Source of the DNA: Trematomus loennbergii
Taxonomy: Eukaryota > Chordata > Actinopteri > Perciformes > Nototheniidae
Length of the DNA stretch: 64,000 bases
Direction: 5' to 3'
NCBI GenBank assembly: GCA_012861695.1
Contig: JAAOOA010000187.1
Coordinates: 372,001 to 436,000 of the forward strand
Every line of letters begins with the position of its first letter. The first letter of the stretch is position 1. Shown here in pieces: positions 33,747 through 45,098 of the stretch. The notes below the pieces were generated by a model that had not been told where the DNA came from, did no database searches, and saw nothing but the letters and a program-made list of their open reading frames with translations. The position numbers were made by a program, and so were the translations under genes.

Positions 33747-34030
33747 TGTTGTAGCTCCTCTGTTAACAAAAATGCTGTTTGTAAAAATGGATTATCTCGC
33801 GCACCGATTGTGACGATTCTCTCCGACCAATCAGCAGCCGAGAGTGTTGACGTCACACACTCAGCCCGGTTGTCTCTGGCCCTAGACCCACGATTTTATG
33901 AGGCCAGAAAAACTGTGAATTAGGACCCGCCGGCCGGTACTAGGCCAAGTGGAAACGCAACCAAAAACGGGCCGCTGACGTCACAGCCCTCTTAAACCGT
34001 GCTCCGCGCTGTAGTGGAAACACGCCATTA

Positions 34031-34433
34031 TATTAACATGTGATCTGTATCTGGGTTAGAGAAACACATGAAAAATGCATGCAGAATGAATGAACGCTAA
34101 TTACAGCTTCAACCTCTTTTCAATGTAGTCTAGCGTGTAGCTCTAAACTGACCAAGTAAAGGGCAACTAAAAATAGTGTTAGCTGTTTTAATCTTAAAAA
34201 GTATGTGGTCAGATATGAATTCATATCAATTTAGTTTAAATCACAAATAAATAGATAGAGAAACCAATAAAATCTGTTCCTGGACTACCCAAAACAGCTA
34301 TAACCTTTAAAAATACCAACAAAGTAAAATTGTAAAACAACAGAACCAATATAATAGTCACAAAACAAAGAATGAATGAAATAAAACTACACTCGAGCAC
34401 ATTGAAATCAAAAATGAAAGGAAGGATGAATAT
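34031..34433. other. Spacer between Harbinger and hAT elements
   Basis: AT-rich, with no element ends and no coding sequence that I can recognise. Confidence 0.4.
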
Positions 34434-34549
34434 TAGGGCAGTCAAGTTAACGCAAAAAACATTTAACGCCACGCAATTAACGCATGTGTATTTTTTGTCA
34501 TCGGCCGTCCCGTAGTTTCAGAGCGCAAAGCATTGTTGTTGTTAGTTAG

Positions 34550-35252
34550 ATGGCGGGAGATTCTATGAGCAGAGATATTCATATTATTGATTCAAGAAAA
34601 GGTATTTTAAACGGCAAGTTCAGCTTCAAAGCCCTACCAGATGGTTCTGTCGACCAGACCAAAGTCATTTGCAATTACTGTCGATGTGAATTGAGTTACC
34701 ATAGGAGTACATCGAGTTTAAAATACCATCTACTAGCCAAACACACAGCTGATGCTGACAGCCCCGCTCCTGCCGCCCACTTGCGGCAGACCACACTTGA
34801 AAGTTTGCCGGGGAGACGCCTGGACACGTCAACGAGCAGCAAGCTCTCTACAGCGATCGCTAAATGGGTGGCTACAGCTTGCAGGCCAATTAACATTGTG
34901 GAGGACATGGGACTGCGTGATATAATTCGGGTCGCATCCAACGACTGCACTTATGAATTGCCTTCCAGAGCCACCACTGTGTCGAAAATAGTCAACTTGT
35001 ATGAAGTCCAAGAAGCGAAAGTAGAGGAGGATTTAAGAAAGACTTCCACAGTTGCGCTCACCGGAGACTATTTGACTTCACTCAGTAATGACATTTACCT
35101 CGGGGTCACAGCGCATTATTTTGACCCACAGTGGGAACTTCAGTCTCATACTTTGACTGTTATGAAGACAGTGGAGCGGCATTTCGCCGACAACTGCGCC
35201 GAGCACTTTATGCAGGCCAGACAGTGGGACATTGTACAAAAAGTCAGCACAC
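34550..35252 (+). pseudogene. ZBED-type hAT transposase, N-terminal part
   Basis: Starts at an ATG (MAGDSMSRDIHIIDSRKG) and contains a BED zinc finger: VICNYCRCELSYHRS, then SSLKYHLLAKH, giving Cys-x2-Cys and His-x4-His at residues of about 40-66. Next come an RQTTLESL linker and the dimerisation region with ATACRPINIVEDMGLRDII (about 105-125), then the start of the RNase-H-like fold, VALTGDYLTSLSNDIYLGVT with the first catalytic Asp (about 167) and ending in QWDIVQKVST. The MITE at 35253 interrupts it. The frame is open for all 230 codons, so decay before the MITE inserted was slight. Confidence 0.88.
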
Positions 35253-36012
35253 CAGTGGCGAGCCGTCAGGGCCCTCAGAGATATTCTAAAAAATAATATT
35301 TGAAAACATTAAAAAGAATATATTTAAAATATTTTTTTAGTTATACTTTTCATTAGTTTTACCAAAATAACTTGATTTAATTGTATTTAAAATAAAATTT
35401 CCAAAGAAATAAATCCTTCGAATCTGCCTGTTCAGTTTCTGTTGGAATGTGAAGGGTTAAATGCCGTCTGCGAGTTACTGTGAAGACGGGAGAGCTTGTT
35501 GGTCTCAATGAGAGAGTAATGTCAAATGACAGTACAATTGACCAATCATATCTTCCCTCTAAATGGGTGGGCTTTATTTTCGCGGACTGTGAAGTTTATG
35601 CATGTGTATACAGTATAGTGGTGCAGTGACGCGTCCTAACACCCGGAAGTAAGCTGCGCTCGGGTTCCCTCGACAAAAAAGCAATGGGATTTCTCCATAG
35701 GATTTTAGAAAATAGCTCGAAATAAGGTTTGTGGAAAACGAACCTGTTAGATAAATGCACGTTTTGTTCAGTCGGATATTTAATTCATTTGTAATTGTTA
35801 CTTGGCTGTGGGTGCCCTGTCATGATAGGTGTTTATATAAATGGTGTTGTTCTGTGTGGTAGAGGGTCGCTGTCATTGATGCGTTTTGCACCCCGGGCCG
35901 TTGTTTTGATATTCCGCTGAAGTATACGCTGTGACGTAATAACTTCTTTTTTTAATGTTTTTTCGAGGGGGGGGTCAGAGGGCCTAGGTATAAAAGTCAC
36001 GGCTCGCCACTG
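35253..36012. mobile_element. hAT MITE inserted in the ZBED transposase
   Basis: A 760-bp element with ends CAGTGGCGAGCCGT and ACGGCTCGCCACTG, flanked by a perfect 8-bp duplication CAGCACAC (35245-35252 and 36013-36020). Omitting the element and one duplication restores the transposase frame (Lys-Val-Ser-Thr-Leu-Thr-Thr-Asp). A damaged relative is at 5096. The interior is non-coding, with a G-tract near 35967. Confidence 0.95.
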
Positions 36013-36020
36013 CAGCACAC

Positions 36021-36418
36021 TCACCACGGATAGTGCGCGCAACATGGTTGCAGCTCCCGTTCGAGCATATGCCTTGCGCTGCACATAGCCTCCAACGATC
36101 CATCACAGTGTCTCTCCAGGACAGTCCGTTTAACGGCGCATTGGCAAAATGCAGAAAGGTAGTGGGTCATTTTAAGCATAGCCCGCCAAACGCAGCAGAG
36201 CTCGAACAAATGCAAATGGAAAGTGGTCAAAATAAAGAGTCACTCACACAGGACGTGACAACCAAATGGAACAGTACACTGGAGATGATCAAACGTATTC
36301 TGAGAAATCAACAACCTCTGAGAGATGTGCTGGCCCTACAAACAACCAACGTTACCATGCCAACAACAGCTGAGCTGGCTAAACTGCAGCAGTTGGAGAC
36401 AGTGCTGGAGCCCTGCAG
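36021..36418 (+). pseudogene. ZBED-type hAT transposase, middle part
   Basis: The frame continues TTDSARNMVAA (second catalytic Asp region), suffers a frameshift near 36060, and proceeds as HMPCAAHSLQRSITVSLQDS, GHFKHSPPNAAELE, TQDVTTKWNSTLEMIKRIL and KLQQLETVLEPC. These are standard blocks of ZBED1/ZBED4-like hAT proteins; the W in TTKWNST is the residue normally following the insertion domain. The exon ends CCCTGCAG followed by GTAATT at 36419. The matching acceptor is at 36576, so the gene had a 158-bp intron at a Cys-Arg codon split. Confidence 0.85.
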
Positions 36419-36435
36419 GTAATTTATGAATTAGA

Positions 36436-36438
<3 letters not shown>

Positions 36439-36466
<28 letters not shown>

Positions 36467-36530
36467 CAGATAATGTGTGTGTGTGTATGTGTGAGAGAGA
36501 AAGAGAAAGAGAGCAAGAGAATGTGTGTGT
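36439..36530. repeat. (GT)n/(GA)n microsatellite in transposase intron
   Basis: Runs of GT (36439-36461 and 36474-36492) alternate with GAGA stretches within the 158-bp intron. Confidence 0.85.
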
Positions 36531-36576
36531 GAATGTAACAAGCTCCTAACTGAAGTGTTTTTCTCTATTATTGCAG

Positions 36577-37076
36577 GTACATATCTTATCTTCTCGGAAG
36601 AGAGAAGTTTGTTTCATGCTCAGTGGTGCTGCCTGCTTTGTGTCATCTATCGGGAGTGATGGAGACCACAGAGGATGACCCAGCCTACATGGTGACATTC
36701 AAGCAGACCTTCAGAACAGACATGGAGAAACGCAAGGACAAAACAAACATTGCATGGCTGAGAGTTGCGACAGCGCTGGATCCTAGGTTTAAGGACCTGC
36801 AGTGTCTGTCCAGACCTGACAGGGCTGAGGTGTGGCGTTCGATCACTGCCTTACTCAGGGGGAGAGGCCTGCACAGCCGAACAACCAGAACGACCAGCGA
36901 CGTCTGAGCCACCTAAAAAAAGATCAGCTCTCATGGTTCCCCCAGAGTCTTCGTCTGATGAAGAGGAGGACTGTATTGAGACCTGCATGGAGTGCTACAC
37001 AAAGGCCAATCTTAGCGTGGTAACGAGACACATTGTGTACCAGAAGCGTCCAGTGCATCTTATATCCCCACTGCAA
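36577..37076 (+). pseudogene. ZBED-type hAT transposase, third exon
   Basis: Begins after TTATTGCAG and encodes SCSVVLPALCHLSGVMETTE, DPAYMVTFKQTF and WLRVATALDPRFKDLQCLSR, the conserved block before the hAT dimerisation domain. A one-base shift in a G-run near 36860 changes the frame to GEACTAEQPERPATSE and an acidic-serine stretch SSSDEEED. Coding ends at about 37076. The hATC dimerisation domain, including its ERxFS-type segment, is missing because the LINE at 37081 follows directly. Confidence 0.82.
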
Positions 37077-37080
37077 TAAT

Positions 37081-38420
37081 AAGACGATACGATACGATAC
37101 GATATTACTTTATTTGTCAGATCAGGTCTGAAATTTGACTTGCGTCACAGCAGCTCCATGTCCAACATCAACAGACAATATCCAGACAAAAATACATGAA
37201 ACACAAACAACAAACATTTAACATAACAGCACAATCAGTGAGAGGAAAGCTGCTCAAAGAGCCTTCAGCGTGCATTTGATCTGGGATCAGCTCTGTATTT
37301 ACTGTGAGGATTGACTGATGCACAAAGGAGTGCTTCAGTCTGACCTTATTGAATCGTGGGACCCTGTATCTCCGATTAGATGGTAGCAGTTCATATTCAC
37401 TGTTCAGAACATGGTTTGGGTCAGAGATGATGTTATTGGACAGCCTCACTAGGTTTGTTATGATAGGCTGAGTCATAGAGTCTCTGACAGGGTTGACCAA
37501 CAATCTTTGAGAAGATTTTTAACAGGTGGAGTAGTTTTGATTTTAAAGCTGCTGACAAACATTTGTACCAGGTAGTATTGCAGTACTGCAGAATGGACAT
37601 GATCACAGATGTAAAGAACAACAGAAGAATTTCTCTGCTCGCCCCAAAAGACCTAAGACGGCGGAGAAAATAAATTCTTTGTTTTGTCCTTTTGCACAGA
37701 TATTCAATGTGATCCTTCCATGACAGCAGATGGTCAATCATTACACCCAAGTATTTGGATGAAACTCCCTGCTTGATTTCATCTGTATGGATGACAATGG
37801 GGACTTTATGGGAGTCAGATGGTGACCCAAAAATGATTTCCTCAGTTTTCTTGGTGTTGATCTCAAGAGCATTGCTATCAGTCCACTCGACCATCTGTGT
37901 TACTGAGCAGAGATATTATTGTAGTATCATCAGAGTACTTAATGATGACTTGATTTGGTGTGTTGGTACGACAATCATCAGTGTAGAGAGTAAAGAGCAC
38001 AGCTGAACTCACGCAGCCCTGGGGGCCCTACATTGGTTGTGATGGCAGATGACAGGTTTTGTTAACCTTCACAAGTTGCTCTCTACTAGTGAGAAAAGCA
38101 GCATACCAGTAAATCAGGTATGGATTTACTTCCATTTTGGCCATTTTGACACCAAGATGTCTGCTTGTATTGTGTTGAATGCTGATGAAAGTCTAGGAAG
38201 AGGGCTCTTGCATAGGTGTTACGTTTATCTAAATGTTTAGTGATGATGTGAACCAAGTGGCCACAGCATCTTCCGTACCGCACCCTTGTTTATAGGCAAA
38301 TTGGTATGGATCAAGTTTGTCTTGTGTTGTACTGATAAGAAATCGGAGTAATGGCAGTTACAATGGGTGTATGTGAGCTTAGGTGTTAAAAAGGTGAGCG
38401 AGTTCATCTCACCACTCACG
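37081..38420 (-). mobile_element. Rex/CR1-like LINE, 5'-truncated
   Basis: On the minus strand the 3' end lies at 37081, with an AATAAAGTAATATC phrase and a tail of about four ATCGT pentamers, typical of fish LINE tails. Reading back, the RT palm is visible: DPYQFAYKQGCGTEDAVA (about 38335-38285), YARALFLDFHQHST (degenerate motif A), a [11 protein letters not shown] segment near 38020, KYSDDTTI (motif C, near 37925), then 37894-37433 with NTKKTEEIIFGSP, YLGVMIDHLLSWKDHIE and IYFLRRLRSFGASREILLLF. Frameshifts and stops are frequent. The exact clade is not certain. Confidence 0.8.
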
Positions 38421-38438
38421 TGTTGCAGCCATGTTTTA

Positions 38439-38463
38439 CACACACACACACACACACACACAC
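38439..38463. repeat. (CA)n microsatellite
   Basis: About 12 CA units, at the approximate 5' edge of the LINE relic. Confidence 0.9.
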
Positions 38464-38571
38464 TATGAGAGAGGTTCCAGGTTGAATTGAGGCGAATATT
38501 TGTCATTGTTCCAATAATAATAACAAACTTTGCATAAAGCATATTTGTCCACTCATATGTTGATAAGAGTA

Positions 38572-39755
38572 TTAACCTCTTAAACCCTGAGCCAGTTTTT
38601 CAGGTCTCAGGCTCGAAAATGACATTCCCAGAACAAATGACCATATCTTCCCTTCTAAAAGGGTTAAATTAATCATCTTTATTCTCAAAGTAATGATAAA
38701 CCTGTGAGTTGGATGTAGAAAAGTCAGAATCAATATAGATGTTTTTTATTTTAAAGAAAATTCAGATTTTACATAGTAAAAACTGTAAATTATAGTGTCC
38801 GTCCAAAATTCTTTTTTACTTATAGTGAAAACTACCCTTGGATGATGGGTTAGTAGACTAAAAGCTTTAGGAATCCAAAGTACAACATATAATAAGTACC
38901 CTGTATCAAGATTGATGCAAAACAAATGAAAATTTGACCTTTTTAGAGAGATTTAGCCAAAACCCCCACTTCTGGGGTCATTTGGGTGGATTTGACCTAT
39001 CTCTGGCCCCCCTTGCTCGATTTTGATGAATGAAATCTCTTTATAACCGCTAGAGCCAATGGAATCGAGGGAAAGTTATATACACACCAAAACGTTAACA
39101 AATGAGTGAGAGTGACGCGTTACCAAAACCGGAAGCTGCATACACTCTGGTGGCTACCATTAGCAGCTAACTTTTCCGCTCCGATTTTTACATAAAAATG
39201 GAATTATGGATTATAAATAATTTTTTCAAAGGTACAGGTACATTATCAACCTATGGATCAACAGTTGTAGCATTTTTTTTTTTCCGTTTTAATGCCATTG
39301 AACAGGTCTTTTGACCTAATTGACAGCTACGGTGAGACAATCTGCCGTAAAAGCTCCGTAAAGGTACGTGTTGTGATGTCTGTGTTTGCTTCCCCTGTCG
39401 CAATTTAGGATCGCTCAGTGATGATACTATACCTAAATAATCAGTGGAGTCTCAGCTTTAATTGGCTATATTGTATGTGCAGCTACGATAATTAATAAGG
39501 GTATTTTTTATCTTGAATTGTGTGCCGCAGTGCGTTAGAATCTTTTCGCTCAGGGGTCATTTAGACGCTTCTTACGAGACTTGTGTTTTGTTTTGGTAAA
39601 AATGGTTCATATCTTCAGTTTAGCTGAGATTCTTCCCGTTAATCTGGTGCTACACATTAATAGTTTCATAAATGTTAAGAAGCCCTGAGACATTATCTCG
39701 AAAAAAAAACGGTGGGAGGGGTCCAATGGGGGGACCGCCGTGCTTAAGAGGTTAA
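38572..39755 (+). mobile_element. TTAA element family T, complete copy
   Basis: Ends are TTAACCTCTTAAACCCTGAG (38572) and CCGCCGTGCTTAAGAGGTTAA (39755; here the last 21 bases include the TTAA duplication). TTAA flanks both sides (38572-38575, 39752-39755). The 1.18-kb interior is non-coding, though it is shared with 10780, 20591, 29880, 61928 (inverted) and 63425. TTAA targeting suggests mobilisation by a piggyBac- or Kolobok-type transposase supplied from elsewhere. Confidence 0.88.
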
Positions 39756-41790
39756 AAACTTGAAAAATATCCCTCTAAAAGGTACATTTAGAACAGATAA
39801 AAAATGTGCGATTAATATTTTAATGATATAACTGTATCACAATACAGAGGTCTCGCAATACGTATCAAGTAAATATTCTACATTCGTTCATATCTTAGAA
39901 ATATAATATTTATCAAACATTTTACCCCTAATATTCTATATTTTAACATTATTTGTTTCCCGTGCTTATGTGTATTGATTAATATTTTACATGAACCCAC
40001 ACACAAATATGTGACCCGTAACCCAACACTTCAGATATATTGAGCAAGTTCAATTACTGGAACAAAATGCTTTTCAGTTTGTTCGTGCCGTAGGAGTACA
40101 GTGATGAGCCACCCACCCTAGTCAACAAGTCACTCTGAGCTTTTAGTCAGAAAGCACTGGTGTGATGGATTTGAAGGGTCATTGTCCATGTCGGAATATG
40201 CTTAATGTTGCACTTTGCAACTTGAAAGTGGGAGATCACTTAAATTTCAAAAGGTTTAAAAGTCCTACTTACATTATGTAGAAATCATTGAAACAGAGGA
40301 CTGCTTGGAGCACTCATTCTGTGATATTGCTTTTAAAATGGCAGGTGGGTGACAGAGGCTAAAACATCAGCTCTTAGGAAAAGGCTCTGCTATGAGGACT
40401 TTCAGAATGACATGTGAATCTCTCTGCCGTTGAAAACAAATTGGGAAGATGAATATTTTACATATAGATTTTGAGGTTTACAAGTGAAGGTCTCACTAGC
40501 AGCGAGCTAGCTATGCATCCAGTTAAACACTTTCAAAGGAACTCCGCGGCACAAATGTCCGCTTAGACAAAGTGTAATGAATTGGTGAAACTGTAAACAC
40601 AATACAAAATGGCACACTGTTATTGACAACCCGACTGTTTGTCTGATAGCGATACTTACAGACGGTGCGTTAGTCGCCAGGAAGCACAAAGCACAGTTTA
40701 TTGTAGAGCCAACGTCTATAAATAGCACAGCTAAACCTGGCCGTTAATAACTCTCATAAGATAAACAGCACAGTCCTGGATAAGTCTGTAAAATGCGGTA
40801 ATGCTCATTACTGCTACAAGTTGGTGTAACACACAGCTAAACTATAAAACATGACACACATGTTAGCCGTATTAGCTTGGCAAAACCTTTTTCCCGGGAT
40901 ACAAACATCCATTATCACCTGTGTGTCCCTAGTGGCAAATGGCAGGTAAAGAGAACACAAGAGAAGGCAGTAACACACTCACACAGAGAATTGCATTGGC
41001 CTGCACATACAGTAAGAGGTATAAGCTTGAAATTTAAATCAGAGCACACAGAAGCCAAACCACTCACCCAATACAAGCAGAGCATCTGCTTAAAAGGCAG
41101 ATCCATCTGTACAGAAGGTGTTAACTGCCTTGAGTGCTTTACCTTGAAAAGCTAATATCTAACTAATGCGCACCAAGGGAGCATTTCAGGCCATGCTTCA
41201 CTTTGATGAAACTTTTTTATCTTTTCAAATACTTATTTCAGTATGACTCCATGGACAATAATCCTCAAACATTAGCTGCCTCTGAGGTGTGTATTCAGGA
41301 TAGCTATTGAGGCATTTAGATTTAATTGGAAAATACATTTCTTGTGGATCGTTTTGATAAACCTCCTATAAAAGAGGCAAAAAAATGGCGACTTTATGCT
41401 GTGTTGTTTTCTTGCATGGCTTAACTTTTATTTCCTTTATGTCTCACAGAATATAAACGTGTAACCTTGACAGTGTTACTGCCTCGGTCCAACAAGGAGG
41501 ATACTGTGGCGAAGGGGGTAATAAAGAGTGTGCCAATCAGAGGCTGTAAGGCTTGATCAAACCATGCATTCAACTTGTCGAAGTATCATTGGGCAAGATA
41601 CCTAACCCCAAATTGCTCCAGTAGGCATCTCTACAGTAATGAAGTCTATGTACGAAGCTTTGGATATGAGCGTCAGAACCAACATTCTTTTAGCATTTTA
41701 ATACTACCGATTCCCTCGCCTCAATATCAACCATTTTTTGTATGTATTTATGGTTGGATGCTTTTTATAAGGTCTGTGGTTACTACAAGC
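39756..41790. other. No recognisable gene or element end
   Basis: AT-rich DNA with short open frames in all phases. I recognise no domain, splice structure or terminal repeat. It may be single-copy host intergenic or intronic sequence. Confidence 0.4.
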
Positions 41791-42255
41791 TTAAAGGGCC
41801 CATGTCATGGCCATTTCCACTGATCATAATTCCATTGTTTAGGTCTACTAGAATAGATTTATATTGTGCAATTTTCCAAACTCACATTGGTTTCTCATAC
41901 AGCATCTCTGTAAACTACGTGTATTCACTGAATTTCACTCTCTGCCTTTAACGGCTCGTTGTAGCTCCAGCCCCCACCCTCCCTGTGAGCACAGTGTGCT
42001 CTGATTGGTCGGGACGTTGTGAATCGCGCTGAGCTCCGTGGAGGTGTTGTTTCCTTGTTTAGATACACAGCCAAACTAATCCTGAGCACTAGAGATGGCA
42101 AATCCGGATCCTTTTACGGACTCAGGGTCTTCTGAGTCAGTCATTGAAGAGATCCGGATCATACGAGTCATTTGAGTCATATGAGTCAGCATCACCAAGA
42201 CCGTAGAAATCCTATCGGTGAAACCGAAAAGTTGATGCATTTCACGAGCATATTA

Positions 42256-42471
42256 TTATTCCATATATTTTGAATATATATATATTTGTATATATAATAT
42301 CTGCATGTATATTTTCTATTTCGACATGTATATTTTATATTTTATTTTATTTTTCTTTCTATTCTTGTATATTTTGTAGTTTTGTTTTATTGTAAAATGC
42401 CTTTTATGCTGCTGTAACAACAATTTCCCAATTTGGGATCAATAAAGTACTATCTATCTATCTATCTATTA
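42256..42471 (+). mobile_element. Short LINE 3' tail inserted in hAT F
   Basis: An AT-rich block ending TTTGGGATCAATAAAGTAC and (CTAT)n, the standard 3' terminus of several fish LINEs. The F copy at 26320 lacks it (CATATTAAACCAACG), so it is a severely 5'-truncated insertion. Confidence 0.75.
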
Positions 42472-42548
42472 AACTGACGTTATATTAACCTCCGCTACAC
42501 AGTGTATTTTGCTTTAATAAAAATGTTGATCACAAAAAAAAGGGTTAT

Positions 42549-42840
42549 TTTGCGATTTGGCAAATCTGAGTCTGCTGTTGACTCGTGCATGAGGACGAGT
42601 CTGCTGGATCTCTGGATCTGCTGCTATATACGGCTCCGAGTCCGCACGAGTCTGCTCTGCTGTGTGTTGCAGAACAGTGAGTCAGGATTTGCGAATCTGA
42701 GTCTGCTGTGGACTCGTGCATGACGACGAGTCTGCTGGATCTCTGGATCTGCTGCTATATGGTTACGGCTCCGAGTCCGCACGAGTCTGATCCGCTGTGT
42801 GTTGCAGCGAGTCAGGATTTGCGAATCTGCGAGTGAGTCT
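42549..42840. repeat. 131-bp tandem duplication inside hAT F
   Basis: Two units share CTGAGTCTGCTGT, GACTCGTGCATGA and GGATCTCTGGATCTGCTGCT at about 42567-42625 and 42698-42755; a third, partial unit starts at about 42822. GAGTC and CGAGTCTG are also repeated within each unit. Such subterminal reiterations are transposase-binding candidates in hAT elements. Confidence 0.75.
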
Positions 42841-43756
42841 GCGAGTCTGCTCGTGCATAGCGCGGGAGCCGGGTGCTGGAGGAGGGGCTATGCTCGTGCA
42901 CATGATGATCGCTGGATCTGCTATGCTATTACGGTTAGGAGCCGTCGGCTCCTCTGAGTCCCCACGAGTCTGCAGGAAGTTTCACTGATCCGCGTCCCCT
43001 CCCCTGAGCCAAACGATAACTTCTGGCAGGCAGCCATCCTGTATACTTGCTAAAGGGTAGGCAGAGTGACTGGGGTACGTTGTAATGTGATTTTACATGT
43101 TATAAAGAGAGTAGCGAGTGACGCAATTTATAGTTTTAATTTGTACGTCACACCAAGTGTGGGACTCAAGGACTCGGGTTAATGGAGAGGGGAGACTCGT
43201 CACGACCAGCTCATTTCTAGGATCCGGGTTAATGATCCGATGAATCAGGACTCGCCCATCTCTACTGAGCACACACAAACAAACAGCCGAAGTAAAAACA
43301 ATAACTGTGGCTTGATATTGAGTAAGAAAAAGGTTGATAAACGCTGTGAGAATGGGTCTGCAGAGAGAATTTCGCCGCGATCCCAACTGTCTGTTATCAG
43401 CCTGCAGCCAGGGAGGAGAAATCAGCAGAGCTGCCTGCAATAGTGTGTGTGTGTGTGAGGAAGTCCGTGGATTGGTCAATTTGGACCAATCAGCGGGGGC
43501 TTAATGTAACGGCTCCGCGGACGTAACGTAACGGCTCCACGGATTGGTCCGTACCCAGAACGAAATGGAAGAATCAAATGGACAATGACGTATCTCCAAC
43601 GAGGCGTTTTGGGGAGGTATATTCTGTGTTAGAGTTTTACTCGCTACAGGGTGTACTTTGAGGGTTTTGACTCTGCACACCGTTTACATGCATAAAACCT
43701 TCATAACACACAAGGGGACGGGTAATAACCGGAAAAGCATGACATGGGCCCTTTAA

Positions 43757-44309
43757 GATATTTTCACGTTTGTTCTACAACATAAAACACATCATGAAAT
43801 AACCCACTGGTGTATGTCCGAAGTTCACGTGTCATAAAAACAACGGTTGCTATCAAGTGACTAAATAAGATTTCTAAATGTCATCACACCAAACATGTGT
43901 CTGCTATTAGCTTAGCGGTGGTGATGTGAAGTCATGCAACGTGATGTAGTTTGTTTATAGCCTTACATAAGCATTCACCATTCTCGAAGATGTGTTAAAT
44001 ATGCGGAGACTATCCTTCTGTACAAAACGTGTTAGTAGCATAAAAGTGTGCTTGCAGTGCTTACTTCCAGGTCGGCTTACAACAATACATCATCAATGCA
44101 CCACTCTTTGCAAAACCTAAACAGCAACCCTGACCCTAACAACCTCCCATCAACTCAGTTATCCAAATTATTTTGGGATTCAAAGTTGATAAAAAAAATA
44201 GTCCGAAAAATGTCCCATTGAACAGAGAGCATTTGTACAACAGTCTTATCCTAAGAACTGACACCATTTAATCTAAAGGCAGATTACAAAAACAAACACA
44301 TTCTGCTAT
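43757..44309. other. No recognisable feature
   Basis: Sequence flanking element E on its right. No gene or repeat end seen. Confidence 0.4.
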
Positions 44310-44731
44310 GAGGCAAAGAATTCTAAAGATGTTTGGATTATTGAAAAGTATACAGCTCCCTTTCATAAGAGTGTTGAGAGCTGTATCCATAAATTCATTT
44401 TGTGCTCAAAGTGCACCAGATTGATGCATTTCACTTCAACATTTAAAAAAAATATCTTCCCGGTGGACCCCCCGAGAGTATGTGAGGTCCACCCCCAAAT
44501 AAAGCAGGTTAAAATAATTAAATTGCATACATTTTATTTTAGTAAACACTGAAAACGGGTCCCACAGACCCAAACAGCACACAAAGGTTAAAGGTAAGCT
44601 TATAATATTGTTCAAATGTGCTAAATATATACACTGCAAAAAACAAAAAAAAGGAGTAAAAGTAGCTCACGACAGGTGGGGCTTGAAAAGGCCCACCTGT
44701 TCAAAGTGGGGAATGGCTTTGAGAACCACTG
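44310..44731. mobile_element. hAT-type element, right part
   Basis: From about 44320 the sequence parallels 57650-58020 inside the hAT at 56729 (shared AAGATGTTTGGATTATTGAA, AGCTGTATCCAT, AAATAAAGCAGGTTAAAATA). Its right terminus differs: GGCTTTGAGAACCACTG ending at 44731. The left end is not visible. Confidence 0.6.
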
Positions 44732-45098
44732 ACTTAGTGACTCGAAAGACTATCAATCAACAGCAGCCAATTTAAGTAATTTATCGAGAAAAACCCCAAA
44801 TGTGCTGGTTCCTAAAATACTTTGCCTCTTTTTTGTTAGGGTTGAGTGAAGCAGACAGGACCCAAATGCAGGTTTAACAGAAAATACCTTCATTTCAAGG
44901 CTACAAGTAACATACAGAGCAGAACTCTCTCCCCCGTGAACACAATCAACAACAAGGATCTCACAAAGACTAACAGAAAAAGCAGAACCTAAATGCACAC
45001 AGGACTAATCACACAAACAAGACACAGGTGAGGAGGGAGGAGAAAACACAGGGCACAAGGTGAACACAATCAGGTAATCAGGCAGGAGGGAACACATT
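44732..45098. other. Repeat-like spacer
   Basis: Phrases such as AGGACCCAAATGCAGG and GGTGAACACAATCAGGTAAT recall widespread fish repeats, but I cannot assign ends or a class. Confidence 0.3.

Larger units (their letters stand above)
30680..34027 (+). mobile_element. PIF/Harbinger element family P with two gene remnants
   Basis: Ends are TGGCGCGTTTCCACTAC (30680) and GTAGTGGAAACACGCCA (34027), inverted repeats with one mismatch, flanked by TTA on both sides (30677-30679 and 34028-34030), the 3-bp target typical of PIF/Harbinger. Inside, the plus strand keeps the head and tail of a HARBI1-like transposase (30750-30960) and the minus strand keeps exons of the Myb-like partner gene (33125-33746), the usual convergent arrangement. 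A solo LTR (32220-33076) is inserted. The last 170 bp are nearly identical to 58570-58733. Confidence 0.85.
34434..37077 (+). mobile_element. Autonomous-type hAT element with ZBED-like transposase
   Basis: The left terminus TAGGGCAGTCAAGTTAACGC at 34434 is of the hAT type and sits 116 bp before the transposase ATG. The coding exons follow at 34550-35252, 36021-36418 and 36577-37076. A hAT MITE is inserted in the first part, and a LINE begins at 37081, so the transposase C-terminus and the right terminal repeat are lost. Confidence 0.8.
42090..43264 (+). mobile_element. hAT element family F, copy 2
   Basis: Begins TAGAGATGGCAAATCCGG and ends GGACTCGCCCATCTCTA, with a perfect 8-bp duplication CTGAGCAC at 42082-42089 and 43265-43272. 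The E copy at 11226 shows the empty site. It carries a LINE tail (42256-42471) and a 131-bp tandem duplication (42549-42840). Confidence 0.93.
41791..43756 (+). mobile_element. TTAA element family E, complete, holding a hAT
   Basis: Ends are TTAAAGGGCCCATGTCATG and CATGACATGGGCCCTTTAA, perfect inverted repeats that include the TTAA duplication (41791-41794, 43753-43756). Without the nested F element the length is about 0.78 kb. Interior matches 11226-11952. No coding sequence of its own is recognisable. Confidence 0.92.

Noticed and set aside
42549..42840. CRISPR-like repeat pattern
   Set aside because: Long, unequal units with no unique spacers, lying within a eukaryotic transposon; a simple tandem duplication.
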